Below are positions 15,930 to 23,844 of a DNA stretch of 26,639 bases, piece after piece. Position 1 is the first letter of the stretch, and each line of letters begins with the position of its first letter. The DNA is from JAIPEK01 sp041685935 (GTDB taxonomy: Bacteria; Desulfobacterota; Desulfobacteria; Desulfobacterales; Desulfobacteraceae): positions 1 to 26,639 of the forward strand of contig JAWLES010000009.1 of NCBI GenBank assembly GCA_041685935.1, in the 5' to 3' direction. The position numbers and the translations under genes were made by a program. A model generated the notes under the pieces. The model was not told the origin of the DNA. It searched no databases and saw nothing but the letters and a program-made list of their open reading frames with translations.

Positions 15930-17079
15930 CGGATGCGATTTTTTCGCGGTCCGGGCAAGGCTCTTCCATCACATGCCGGGCCATCTTTTCCAGTGCCTCT
16001 GCAAGCCTTTTCTCCAGAAGCGCCTTATCCTTTTCAAACGGAGTGTCCACGGTTTCAAGCAACGGCAGTTCCACCATTTCCACAAGACGGGGGTCAGCTT
16101 CTCCAAGAACTTCCAGGGTCCCTTCCAGGGCTGTAGTTACCACCCGGCAGCCGCAGGCAAGCGCCTCCATTAAAACAAGCGGCAGTCCCTCGAAAAAAGA
16201 AGGCAATACAAATATGTGGCTTTTCTTCATCAGTGCTGCAAGCTTTTCATGTGACAGCGGCCCGTGTACAACCAACCGATCCCCGAATGCTGAAGCAAGG
16301 TCCAGGCATTGCCTCTTTTCATCCCCTGCTCCGCCTCCGGCAAGGTGAAGACGCCACGGCAGGTCCCTTATCCCGCCCAATGACTCGAGCAGCCACGGCA
16401 CCCCCTTGGCCCGGCTCAATTTGCCCGCATAAACAAGCTCTATGGTTTCTTTAAACTCCTTGCCCCTGAAATTGAAAACAGCTTCATTGTACCCTCCCCC
16501 CACCACACTGATTTTCCCTGGTCCGGCAAGCCCCTTGGCCGTGATCAGCCTTTCCTGGTTTCGGCTCAGAGCCATCACCCTGTCGAGCTTTTCAAGATCC
16601 GGAAATATGGCAGCTGATATTTCCGGGCAGAGCGAGTGCTGACGCAGACAGGTTCCGTGGCAGTGAGTTACCACCGGGATCCTTTGAACCGCACGCCGGA
16701 CGACAGCGGATACGATCCACAGGTGATGGGTATGCACGATATCAGGCCGGAATCTTTCCACCGCCTCTTTCACTGCATTTTCAAACGCTGTTTCGTAGCA
16801 CCCCAGCTGATCGCGGGTCAATTTTGAAAACATGCTGCTCTCATACGGCATCGCATCACTCATGCCGGCAACCGGGAAATCGAGGTCACACCCTTCGAAT
16901 CGGACGAATCGGACATTACCGCGCCCCATGACAGACGGATCCATCTCGAACCAGGGCTGCGCGCCGGCAACAAGAAAATTTTCATGCCCCTTTGCACGGG
17001 CTTGGCCCACAATGGCTGTCAGATACTTCCCGCTTCCGGTGAAGTCCGGAGTCTGGCTTATGACATGAAGAATTTTCAC
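15841..17079 (-). CDS. GT4 family glycosyltransferase
   Basis: A 412-residue retaining glycosyltransferase of the GT-B fold. The N-terminal half begins KILHVISQTPDFTGSGKYL, which fits the acceptor-binding domain. The C-terminal half has YAGKLSRAKGV and the E-x7-E motif in FEGLPLVLMEALACG, which binds the nucleotide sugar. An insert with several cysteines and histidines (HGTCLRQHSLCPEI) is seen near the middle. The frame is open to a TTG at 17094, but the GTG at 17079 overlaps the RlmD stop by four bases (GTGA) and gives a typical start. Its 3' end overlaps the lipoprotein gene on the other strand. The sugar donor and acceptor are not evident; envelope polysaccharide is likely. Confidence 0.88.
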   Translation of the reverse strand: MKILHVISQTPDFTGSGKYLTAIVGQARAKGHENFLVAGAQPWFEMDPSVMGRGNVRFVRFEGCDLDFPVAGMSDAMPYESSMFSKLTRDQLGCYETAFENAVKEAVERFRPDIVHTHHLWIVSAVVRRAVQRIPVVTHCHGTCLRQHSLCPEISAAIFPDLEKLDRVMALSRNQERLITAKGLAGPGKISVVGGGYNEAVFNFRGKEFKETIELVYAGKLSRAKGVPWLLESLGGIRDLPWRLHLAGGGAGDEKRQCLDLASAFGDRLVVHGPLSHEKLAALMKKSHIFVLPSFFEGLPLVLMEALACGCRVVTTALEGTLEVLGEADPRLVEMVELPLLETVDTPFEKDKALLEKRLAEALEKMARHVMEEPCPDREKIASVTRAYTWEKVFSRIEAVYQSALRFCPQGL

Positions 17080-18464
17080 CGCTTTTCCAGCCAAGCCACG
17101 GATTCGATGTGAAAAGTATGCGGGAACATGTCCACCGGTGTTACCTCGGAAATCTTATACCGGGAAGACAGCATTTCAAGGTCCCTTGCAAGGGTTGACG
17201 GATTACAGGAAACATAAACGATCCTCCCGGGCAGAGTTTTCAGCACACCTGAGACAACATTTTTATGCATGCCCGCACGTGGAGGATCGATGACCATAAC
17301 ATCCACTTTCCCGTCAATCCCCGGAAGTACATCCATTATATCACCGGTCACGAAATCCACGTTCTCCACACCGTTAATCCGGGCATTGTTCCAGGCATCC
17401 TTGACCGCACTCTCCACGATCTCTATTCCCAGAACACTTTTCGCCTGTCCGGAAAGCCACAAGGGAATGGTGCCGGTCCCGGAATACAGATCAACAACCC
17501 TTTCCGTTCCGGTTAGCCCTGCATAATCCGCAACAATGGAATACAGGGTTTCAGCCGCACGGGTATTGGTCTGAAAAAACGAGTTTGCAGAGATCTCGAA
17601 CGTGTACGGTCCGAGTTTTTCAATAATGCACCGGTTTCCGGCAAGAACTTTTTCATACTCGCCCACTGCGATACCAGCCTTTTTCGAGGTAATATTGTTG
17701 ACCACGGAGCCGATTTCACCGAACCTCTCTGTCAGCTCTCCTGCAAGGCCTTTTAAAAGAGCTGCATCCTCCTGTGAGGTTACTATATTCACCATCCATT
17801 TGTCAAAAGCTGTTGAATGCCGGAGCATCAGAAACCGCCAGAATCCCTCGTGCGAACGGAGCCCGTACACGGGCGCCCCGGAATTCTGTATAAACCCGCG
17901 GACATGGGCGAGAATCTCGTTACCTTTTTCAGGCTGGATCAGACACTGTTCAATGTCGATCACCCTGTCAAATGTACCTGGCGCATGGAGTCCGATTCCG
18001 AAGCCCTTGACGGCATCGGGGTCGTCAAGCTCATCAGGCATCAGCCAGCGGCTTTCAGAGCATGAAAACTCCATTTTATTTCTAAAGCCGAACACCTTTT
18101 CCGAAGGGATCGTATCCCTCACCGGAACATCATGAAAACCGCCGATATGCTGAAGCGACTCCATCACGTGATTCTTTTTGTATTCAAGCTGAACCCCGTA
18201 CGGCAATTCCTGCCATTTGCAGCCCCCGCAGTACCCGGAATACCTGCAGAGCGCGTTCCTCCTCAAGCTTGATTTCTCCAGGAATTTAACAAGTTTGGCC
18301 TCGGCAAAACTTTTCTTCTTTTTGATAACCTTGGCCACCACAACATCACCCGGCAGCCCGCGGTCCACAAAAACCGGAAACCCGCCGGGTTTTGCGATCC
18401 CCCTGCCTCCGAATGCAAGGTCAATAATCTCAAGCTCGTATGTTTTTCTCTTTTTTAGTGTCAT
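17076..18464 (-). CDS. 23S rRNA (uracil-5-)-methyltransferase, RlmD/RumA-like
   Basis: A 462-residue SAM-dependent enzyme that methylates C5 of a uracil in 23S rRNA (or tRNA in some homologues). It starts with a TRAM domain (residues 1-60). A [4Fe-4S] site follows, with cysteines C73, C79, C82 and C174. Then comes a Rossmann methyltransferase domain with DLYSGTGTIPLWL, the catalytic cysteine C420 in YVSCNPSTLARD and the base E454 in HTFHIESVAWL. The frame is open to 18575, but the extra 37 residues are not typical and would overlap the divergent hydrolase start. The ATG at 18464 has GAGG very close to it. Which uracil is modified cannot be told from sequence. The glycosyltransferase follows with a four-base overlap. 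Confidence 0.92.
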   Translation of the reverse strand: MTLKKRKTYELEIIDLAFGGRGIAKPGGFPVFVDRGLPGDVVVAKVIKKKKSFAEAKLVKFLEKSSLRRNALCRYSGYCGGCKWQELPYGVQLEYKKNHVMESLQHIGGFHDVPVRDTIPSEKVFGFRNKMEFSCSESRWLMPDELDDPDAVKGFGIGLHAPGTFDRVIDIEQCLIQPEKGNEILAHVRGFIQNSGAPVYGLRSHEGFWRFLMLRHSTAFDKWMVNIVTSQEDAALLKGLAGELTERFGEIGSVVNNITSKKAGIAVGEYEKVLAGNRCIIEKLGPYTFEISANSFFQTNTRAAETLYSIVADYAGLTGTERVVDLYSGTGTIPLWLSGQAKSVLGIEIVESAVKDAWNNARINGVENVDFVTGDIMDVLPGIDGKVDVMVIDPPRAGMHKNVVSGVLKTLPGRIVYVSCNPSTLARDLEMLSSRYKISEVTPVDMFPHTFHIESVAWLEKR

Positions 18465-18566
18465 GCCTCTTTCAATCCGATTTTCGGGAAAACAGAAATT
18501 CTTTGCTGGACGATTGCCGTGTAAAAAGCTTGCCATTTTATCAGTTTTAAGGCAAAAAGTACAGGT

Positions 18567-19346
18567 ATGAAACATGTTACTGAATCAATCACTTTCAAAT
18601 GCAACAACCTTCTTCTCAAAGGGGTTCTCCACCTGCCGGAGACCGAGAATCCTCCGCTGGTGGCCGGCTCTCACGGCCTTGAAGGTTCAAAGGATTCAGC
18701 CAAGCAGATCACCCTGTCCAGGCTTTTGCCGGAAAACGGCATCTCTTTTTTCCGGTTCGACCACAGGGGCTGCGGCCAGAGCCAGGGATACTTCACCGAG
18801 GAGACCTCGATTGAAAAAAGGGCACAAGACCTTGTTGCCGCCATACGGCATTTAAAGAGACTCGGCAGGACTTCAGGCGGCACAGCCCTTTTCGGCAGCA
18901 GTCTTGGCGGAGCCACCTGTATAAAGGCCTGGGATGCGGTTGAGAACATCGGGCTCAAGCTTTCAGGGGCCGTCATCTGTGCCTCCCCGGTTCAAAGCAG
19001 AACCATCCGGGCAATTCCGACACTGGAGGATAAAAACAGGTCTGCTCTGCCCATGGATTTTTTCACCAGAAACCTGGATTTCGATCTTGAAAAAGAGGCA
19101 AAATCGGCAAATAATATCCTGATTCTGCACGGAGACAAGGATGAAGTGGTTCCCGTGGAAAACGCATACACCATTTATGAAAATGCGTGCAGCCCAAAAA
19201 AGCTTTTTATCCTTGAGAATGGGGACCACAGATTCTCCAGACCAGAGCACAGGGACGTTTTTGAAAAAAAATCCGTTGACTGGTTCAAAGAGTGCTTCAA
19301 TAAAAAGAACCGCGGTTCAGGCAAAACACTCCTTGACCGGGGCTGA
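18567..19346 (+). CDS. alpha/beta hydrolase
   Basis: A 259-residue soluble hydrolase. The likely triad is S112 in the nucleophile elbow GSSLGG (110-115), D192 in HGDKDEVVP and H221 in NGDHRFS. An oxyanion-type segment FDHRGCGQSQG sits at 64-74, as in serine aminopeptidase or lysophospholipase-like members. The substrate is unknown. The gene is divergent from the rRNA methyltransferase gene, about 100 bases away. It is followed after 22 bases by a second hydrolase, so the two probably share a transcript. AGG lies only a few bases from the ATG, so the start is not certain. Confidence 0.88.
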   Translation: MKHVTESITFKCNNLLLKGVLHLPETENPPLVAGSHGLEGSKDSAKQITLSRLLPENGISFFRFDHRGCGQSQGYFTEETSIEKRAQDLVAAIRHLKRLGRTSGGTALFGSSLGGATCIKAWDAVENIGLKLSGAVICASPVQSRTIRAIPTLEDKNRSALPMDFFTRNLDFDLEKEAKSANNILILHGDKDEVVPVENAYTIYENACSPKKLFILENGDHRFSRPEHRDVFEKKSVDWFKECFNKKNRGSGKTLLDRG

Positions 19347-19368
19347 TTTTGAAAATACAATATAGGGC

Positions 19369-19974
19369 ATGGAAAAAGACATTACAATAAAATCAGGCCC
19401 GATCCGCCTTGAAGGCCGCTTTTTCAAGGGCTCGGAAGACAGAGCGGCGGTAATCACCCATCCCCACCCCCTTTACGGCGGCAACATGGACAGCCCTGTT
19501 GTGCTTGCCGCACAGGAAGCATTCCTGGAAAAAGGATTTTCAACCCTGCGGTTCAACTTCAGGGGGACAGGGGAAAGCACAGGTATGTTCGATGACGGGA
19601 AAGGCGAACGAACCGATGTAATCAAGGCCATGGCCTTTGTACATGAAACCGGGATACCCTCGATTCATCTTGCGGGTTACTCATTCGGAGCCTGGGTCAA
19701 TGCAGGAGCTTTGGCGGAAAACAGCATTGAAGTGGCTGACCATATCATGGTATCTCCGCCGGTTGCCTTCCTGAACTTTGACGACATCACCGAAAGTTTC
19801 CATACGGGCCTTGTGGTAACCGGCTCAGACGATACCATCGCACCGCCCGGACTGATCCGCAAATACCTCGAAAAATGGAATTCAGATACGGAAATAAAAA
19901 TACTGGACGGTTGCGACCATTTCTACGCCGGTTTCACTGAAACGCTTACTCGGACCATCACTGCATATTTGTAA
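19369..19974 (+). CDS. alpha/beta hydrolase, COG2945-like
   Basis: A 201-residue hydrolase of the short type without a lid. The nucleophile is S105 in GYSFGAW, the acid is D154 or D155 in GSDDTIAPP, and the histidine is H184 in GCDHFYAGF. HPHPLYGGNMDSP at 31-43 and NFRGTGESTG at 63-72 are typical of the COG2945 family, whose natural substrates are unknown. It is 22 bases after the first hydrolase and 57 bases before the SagB-type gene. The two hydrolases share the RG-x-G-x-S-x-G segment but differ in length and overall sequence, so they are not a recent duplication. Confidence 0.9.
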   Translation: MEKDITIKSGPIRLEGRFFKGSEDRAAVITHPHPLYGGNMDSPVVLAAQEAFLEKGFSTLRFNFRGTGESTGMFDDGKGERTDVIKAMAFVHETGIPSIHLAGYSFGAWVNAGALAENSIEVADHIMVSPPVAFLNFDDITESFHTGLVVTGSDDTIAPPGLIRKYLEKWNSDTEIKILDGCDHFYAGFTETLTRTITAYL

Positions 19975-20031
19975 GTTCCAGGCCCGGTGGAGAGCCTGAT
20001 TCCAACTTTTCAGAAACCCGGGAGATTTTTC

Positions 20032-20790
20032 ATGAACTCGATGGAAGAACACCGGCTTTTCCTGAAAGACACACTGAGAAAATCGGTGGATTTCAGGAAA
20101 ACCGATCAGAATCAAGGGGTTCCCGCCCCAATGATGCAGAAGCCGTACGATCCGGATGCAACGATTATCCCCCTTCCTTCCCGGAAGCAGTGGGCCTTCT
20201 GCACAGAGGCGGTGGACATTGTAACCGCAATTGCTGAAAGAAGGAGCGCAAGGCGCTTTCTGCAGGAAAAGCTGACACTTGAAGAACTTGCATTTCTTTT
20301 GTGGGCCACCCAGGGCATCAGCGATTCATCCGGGAAGAATCCGTCACTGAGAACCGTCCCTTCAGCCGGGGCCCGGCACAGTTTTGAAACCTATCTTTTC
20401 ATCATGCGCGTAAAAGATCTGCAGCCCGGACTTTACCGGTTCCTGCCTTTTGAAAACGCGCTTTTGTTTATCGAACCCGTGGAACACATGAGCGAGGAAC
20501 TCGGCATGGCCTGTTTCGGCCAGAGATACGCCGGGACAGGTGCAGTCACTTTTGTCTGGGGGTGCATCCCTTACCGGATGGAATGGCGGTACTCCCTTTG
20601 CGCGCACCGGGTGATTTTAATGGATGCAGGGCATCTCTGCCAGAACCTGTACCTGGCATGCCGGGCCATAGGTGCCGGTACATGCGCCATCGGAGCATAT
20701 GACCAGGAAAAAATCGACACGCTTATAAGAGTGGACGGAAAGGATGAATTCGCAGTTTATCTGGCCCCTGTGGGGAAGATACCGAAGTAA
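20032..20790 (+). CDS. SagB/ThcOx-type flavin oxidoreductase
   Basis: A 252-residue FMN-dependent nitroreductase-fold enzyme of the SagB type. The N-terminal part (1-60) has TDQNQGVPAP. The flavin-binding RRSARRF is at 70-76 and PSAGARH at 110-116, followed by the C-terminal half with GAGTCAIGAYDQEKI near the flavin. In RiPP pathways SagB enzymes oxidise azolines to azoles, but many stand-alone members act on unknown substrates. No YcaO cyclodehydratase or peptide precursor was seen. The ATG at 20032 has GGGAG seven bases upstream; an upstream GTG at 19987 would add 15 residues. The gene ends 10 bases from the convergent cinA stop. Confidence 0.88.
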   Translation: MNSMEEHRLFLKDTLRKSVDFRKTDQNQGVPAPMMQKPYDPDATIIPLPSRKQWAFCTEAVDIVTAIAERRSARRFLQEKLTLEELAFLLWATQGISDSSGKNPSLRTVPSAGARHSFETYLFIMRVKDLQPGLYRFLPFENALLFIEPVEHMSEELGMACFGQRYAGTGAVTFVWGCIPYRMEWRYSLCAHRVILMDAGHLCQNLYLACRAIGAGTCAIGAYDQEKIDTLIRVDGKDEFAVYLAPVGKIPK

Positions 20791-20800
20791 TCCATGTCCG

Positions 20801-22036
20801 TCAGCTCAGTCCGGCAAGCTCTTTTCTCAGCATGTTCAAAGCCAGATGTGCGAACATGCGTTTGTTTTTCCTTCTGTCGCTGAAATCGATGCAGAACCTT
20901 CCGGCAGTTGAACCGGAACGCCGGGCAAGCCCGATGCACACCGTACCCACGGGTTTTTCAGGGCTTCCGCCGGACGGCCCTGCAATGCCGGAGGTGGATA
21001 TGCCGTAATCGGCATCTGCAATCTCTCTTGCCCTCCCGGCCATCTCTTGGGCTGTTTGTTCATGTACAGCCCCGTATTCGGCAATGGTCTCCCGGTCCAC
21101 CCCGAGAATACCGATCTTGGCCTCGTTTGAATAAGTGACGCACGATGTTAAAAAAAATGCCGAACTTCCTGCCACATCGGTCAGCATGTCAGAGACAAGC
21201 CCGCCTGTGCAGCTTTCAGCCACAGCAAGGGTTGTTCCGCTTTCAATCAGGGAGCACGCCACCTCCTCTTCCATGGAGCGCCCTGTTTCTGAAACGGTTT
21301 TGGCGCCGAAAACAGACACAACATGCTCTTTAGCCCTTTGAAGGACGTCATCCCCTGCCTCAGTGGAACATGCGAGCTTCACCTCGATCACAGGGAAGTC
21401 AGCCCTGAATCCGAGCTCGACACCCTCAAACTTCTCCTCAAGCCCTTTGAGCATGGTATCAGCCTCTGATTCCGGTACACCGAAAAGGATTATCACGGCA
21501 GCCGGCCTTTTTCCGCAATCAAACCGGGAACCTATATCGTCCAGCACGCTGTGCTCAAGCATCCGCCTCATTTCGGAAGGCACACCCGGCATAAAATAGA
21601 ACCTTGCCCTGTTGATGTCCATGCTGAAACCGGGAGCAGTGCCGAGGCTGTTCTGAATCACGGAAGCCGAAGAGGGAAGCATGGCCTGCTTTTTATTCCC
21701 TTCCGGCATAGGGATTCCACGTTTGTTAAAAAATCTTTTCACAGTGTCCAGCGCTTCCCGGTTCAACTCAAGCGGAGACCCGCCTGCAAAGGATGCCGCC
21801 TGTGCTGTGAGATCATCAACCGTGGGCCCCAGTCCGCCCGTTACAAGTACAAGGTCGGCCCTGATCGACACCTCGGTAAAAAGCTCGGCAAGCGCTTCCT
21901 TGTCATCCCCTACAGCGGTGCTCCTGTTGACCGCGACACCGCGGGAATTGAGCAGGTCTGCGATGAAGGCGGTGTTAGTGTCAACAACAGAGCCTGTGAT
22001 AAGTTCGTTTCCTGTTGAAATGATTTCAGCTTTCAT
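20801..22036 (-). CDS. cinA: CinA-like protein (nicotinamide-nucleotide amidase)
   Basis: A 411-residue two-domain protein. The N-terminal half is a molybdopterin-binding-like domain with ISTGNEL at 6-12, GGLGPTVDDLTA and FMPGVPSEM. This domain acts as an ADP-ribose or NAD-related pyrophosphatase in some members. The C-terminal half is the PncC amidase with AESCTGG and GISTSGIAGPSGG, which converts NMN to nicotinate mononucleotide in NAD recycling. The ATG at 22036 has AAAGGAG eight bases upstream and is preferred over the open frame start at 22069. The radical SAM gene ends 13 bases upstream on the same strand, so they are probably co-transcribed. In competent bacteria the gene is also linked to recombination. 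Confidence 0.93.
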   Translation of the reverse strand: MKAEIISTGNELITGSVVDTNTAFIADLLNSRGVAVNRSTAVGDDKEALAELFTEVSIRADLVLVTGGLGPTVDDLTAQAASFAGGSPLELNREALDTVKRFFNKRGIPMPEGNKKQAMLPSSASVIQNSLGTAPGFSMDINRARFYFMPGVPSEMRRMLEHSVLDDIGSRFDCGKRPAAVIILFGVPESEADTMLKGLEEKFEGVELGFRADFPVIEVKLACSTEAGDDVLQRAKEHVVSVFGAKTVSETGRSMEEEVACSLIESGTTLAVAESCTGGLVSDMLTDVAGSSAFFLTSCVTYSNEAKIGILGVDRETIAEYGAVHEQTAQEMAGRAREIADADYGISTSGIAGPSGGSPEKPVGTVCIGLARRSGSTAGRFCIDFSDRRKNKRMFAHLALNMLRKELAGLS

Positions 22037-22049
22037 TGTAAAACTCCTT

Positions 22050-23564
22050 TTACATGAAAAACGGGGCATGATTGGAGGTGAAACAGGGCGGGTTCTTTCT
22101 CAGTATACCTGCAATGGACGGCTCCCTTTTGAAACGCTTGTCAAGGAACGCCCTCACCTCTTTTCTTCCCCATCCCGCAGGATGTTCAAAGTTGTAATAA
22201 AGGGAGAGATCCCCTTTTGAAAATTCGGAGACGCTGTATTTTTCTGCATCAAGGCTGAATCGCGGCATGTTGAAAACAGCCAGGTTCAGAAAATCGATCC
22301 GGTCCGCATGCCGGGCCGTATAAGCAAGTGTTCTTTCAGCGGCAGCCTCGTTTTCACCGGGGGTCCCGAACAGCAGGTATACAAACGCCTTGATGCCTGC
22401 ATCTTTTATCCTGGTGAGCACCCTGGAGGCAACATCCAGGTCCGTGCCCTTCTCCATTGCGTCAAGCACCCCCTGATCACCTGATTCAAGACCCAGCTTA
22501 AGCATCACACACCCCGAACGCTTCAGGGCTTTCAGATATTCCGGCTCTTCAAGCTCTTTTCCGATCCTTGCAAACCCGTACCAGTTAAAACGGGGTTGTT
22601 CAAGTGCCAGCCTTCTCATCAGGGCAGGTGACATGGCATTGTCCACAAAGTGAATGCAGTCCGGGTTGTATTTCTCATAAAGCTCCTCCAGGTCCTTCAC
22701 AACGACCTGTGAATCCACCGGCCGGTATACGCTCTTTTCAGCCCTTTCAGGGCAGAATCGGCACTTTCTCCAGTAACATCCCCTGGACGCACTGTAGGGA
22801 AGAATCCGTCCGGGTGCCTGATAAGAAGCAAAATCGGCAAAGCCGTAGTCCGGTGTACAGCGTTCCGCGCCCGGTACATCCGAACCTGCGATATTCAGCA
22901 ATGATGCCTCACCCTCCCCCTGCACCATCATATCAATCAGCCCGTTGAATGGATTCCGGAAATCCGGCATCCGCAGCCATGAAGTAACAAGTCCTCCACC
23001 CATGACGATCTTTTTGCCGGGAAAATTCTCCTTCACCCACCCGGCCAGGGCAAATGCGGAAAGAGCCTGGGTCATATAGCAGAGGGAGACACCTATCCAT
23101 GCCGGGTCCGACTGTTCTATCCTCGGTCTCAAACAGGCCTCGAAATAGCCGTAAAAAGGATTTTCCCGAAAATTGACTGCTGATTTAAGAAGGTCTTCGC
23201 TTCTGACCGGGGAAAGATCGGTATCAGTATACCCGGAAAGCGTCACCCTGAAACGGTCTGATTGAACCCTGGTGGAAAGCGCCCTGTTCAGATCAAAAAT
23301 TTTCTGCCGATACCGGTCAGGATTACCATAAAGCTCCATGGTTTTCAAAGCGGCAAGATTGGTGTCCAGGTTTGACAGAGCCCGTTTCGTCCAGCTCGAG
23401 TCCGTTTTCATATCCGCAGTTGAATGGAAAAGCCACAAAAGGGCCTCCAGGTTGGCATCCACCACTTCGTGACCGATGCGGTGCGCCCTGAGAGCTCCGG
23501 ACAGCTGGGCAACCGAGGCCGGAGGTTCACACGGTTTTGAAACAGGCGGAAAAATCAGTATCAT
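22050..23564 (-). CDS. radical SAM protein with N-terminal B12-binding-like fold
   Basis: A 504-residue protein. Residues 1-220 look like a cobalamin-binding-type Rossmann domain: an MILIFPPVSKP start, GHEVVDANLEALL, then KKIVMGGG. The classic D-x-H-x-x-G motif is not obvious, so B12 may not be bound. The radical SAM cluster site is C263, C268 and C271, spaced as C-x4-C-x2-C (GCYWRKCRFC), a variant seen in several B12-type radical SAM families. Residues 280-440 contain FVDNAMSP, LKLGLESGDQGVLDAM and FVYLLFGTPGE, typical of the barrel. The product is unknown; methylation or another radical reaction is possible. The ATG at 23564 has AGGA upstream. cinA follows immediately. Confidence 0.88.
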   Translation of the reverse strand: MILIFPPVSKPCEPPASVAQLSGALRAHRIGHEVVDANLEALLWLFHSTADMKTDSSWTKRALSNLDTNLAALKTMELYGNPDRYRQKIFDLNRALSTRVQSDRFRVTLSGYTDTDLSPVRSEDLLKSAVNFRENPFYGYFEACLRPRIEQSDPAWIGVSLCYMTQALSAFALAGWVKENFPGKKIVMGGGLVTSWLRMPDFRNPFNGLIDMMVQGEGEASLLNIAGSDVPGAERCTPDYGFADFASYQAPGRILPYSASRGCYWRKCRFCPERAEKSVYRPVDSQVVVKDLEELYEKYNPDCIHFVDNAMSPALMRRLALEQPRFNWYGFARIGKELEEPEYLKALKRSGCVMLKLGLESGDQGVLDAMEKGTDLDVASRVLTRIKDAGIKAFVYLLFGTPGENEAAAERTLAYTARHADRIDFLNLAVFNMPRFSLDAEKYSVSEFSKGDLSLYYNFEHPAGWGRKEVRAFLDKRFKREPSIAGILRKNPPCFTSNHAPFFM

Positions 23565-23623
23565 ACTTTGTATCCTGCTCTTTTATACTCACGGAAAATG
23601 TAAACTGCCTGCAAGTTGCGGCC

Positions 23624-23641
23624 GGCGTTTATATATACGCC
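23624..23641. repeat. inverted repeat 1 in the gap before the kinase gene
   Basis: GGCGT and ACGCC flank an 8-base TA-rich loop. It lies between the divergent radical SAM and histidine kinase genes, and could be an operator or a hairpin. Confidence 0.4.
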
Positions 23642-23646
23642 ATTTT

Positions 23647-23673
23647 CCGGTTCAATGCAAATACCGGAACCGG
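23647..23673. repeat. inverted repeat 2 in the gap before the kinase gene
   Basis: CCGGTTC (23647-23653) and GAACCGG (23667-23673) form a perfect 7-base inverted repeat around a 13-base centre. It is upstream of the candidate kinase promoter at 23698-23726, a place where a dimeric regulator could bind. Confidence 0.4.
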
Positions 23674-23697
23674 CCGTAAACCTGTCCGGATTTCCGC

Positions 23698-23726
23698 TTG
23701 ACTTTGATCGGCCTTTCCCATATCCA
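23698..23726 (+). promoter_or_regulatory. candidate sigma-70 promoter for the two-component operon
   Basis: TTGACT (23698-23703, 5/6) is followed after 17 bases by TATCCA (23721-23726, 3/6). The TTG that opens the long reading frame for the kinase lies inside this -35 box, which supports the later start at 23845. Confidence 0.35.
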
Positions 23727-23798
23727 TAAACAAGGTCGATCTGAACATGAAAGTACTTTGCTCACGGAGTTTCTCAATGGAAAGAGTCTTCACACCAA

Positions 23799-23820
23799 CC
23801 TGCAGCAACTTTACTGCAGG
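23799..23820 (+). repeat. hairpin in the leader of the kinase transcript
   Basis: CCTGCAG (23799-23805) and CTGCAGG (23814-23820) form a perfect 7-base stem with an 8-base loop, ending 24 bases before the kinase ATG. It could affect translation or be an operator. Confidence 0.4.
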
Positions 23821-23844
23821 CGGAAAAATTTTCAAGATCAGCAA

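Noticed and set aside
18465..18575. The longer RlmD start at 18575
   Set aside because: It would overlap the divergent hydrolase start, adds non-family residues, and the TRAM domain begins properly at the ATG at 18464.
19987..20790. A RiPP (azole peptide) biosynthesis cluster built on the SagB-type enzyme
   Set aside because: No YcaO or E1-like protein, no leader-core precursor peptide and no dedicated exporter are visible, and the nearby radical SAM protein is in the opposite orientation with cinA between.
23698..23844. A 49-residue N-terminal extension of the histidine kinase
   Set aside because: It starts at a TTG inside a likely -35 box, is not hydrophobic and would put a cytoplasmic tail before TM1 that I cannot match to anything.
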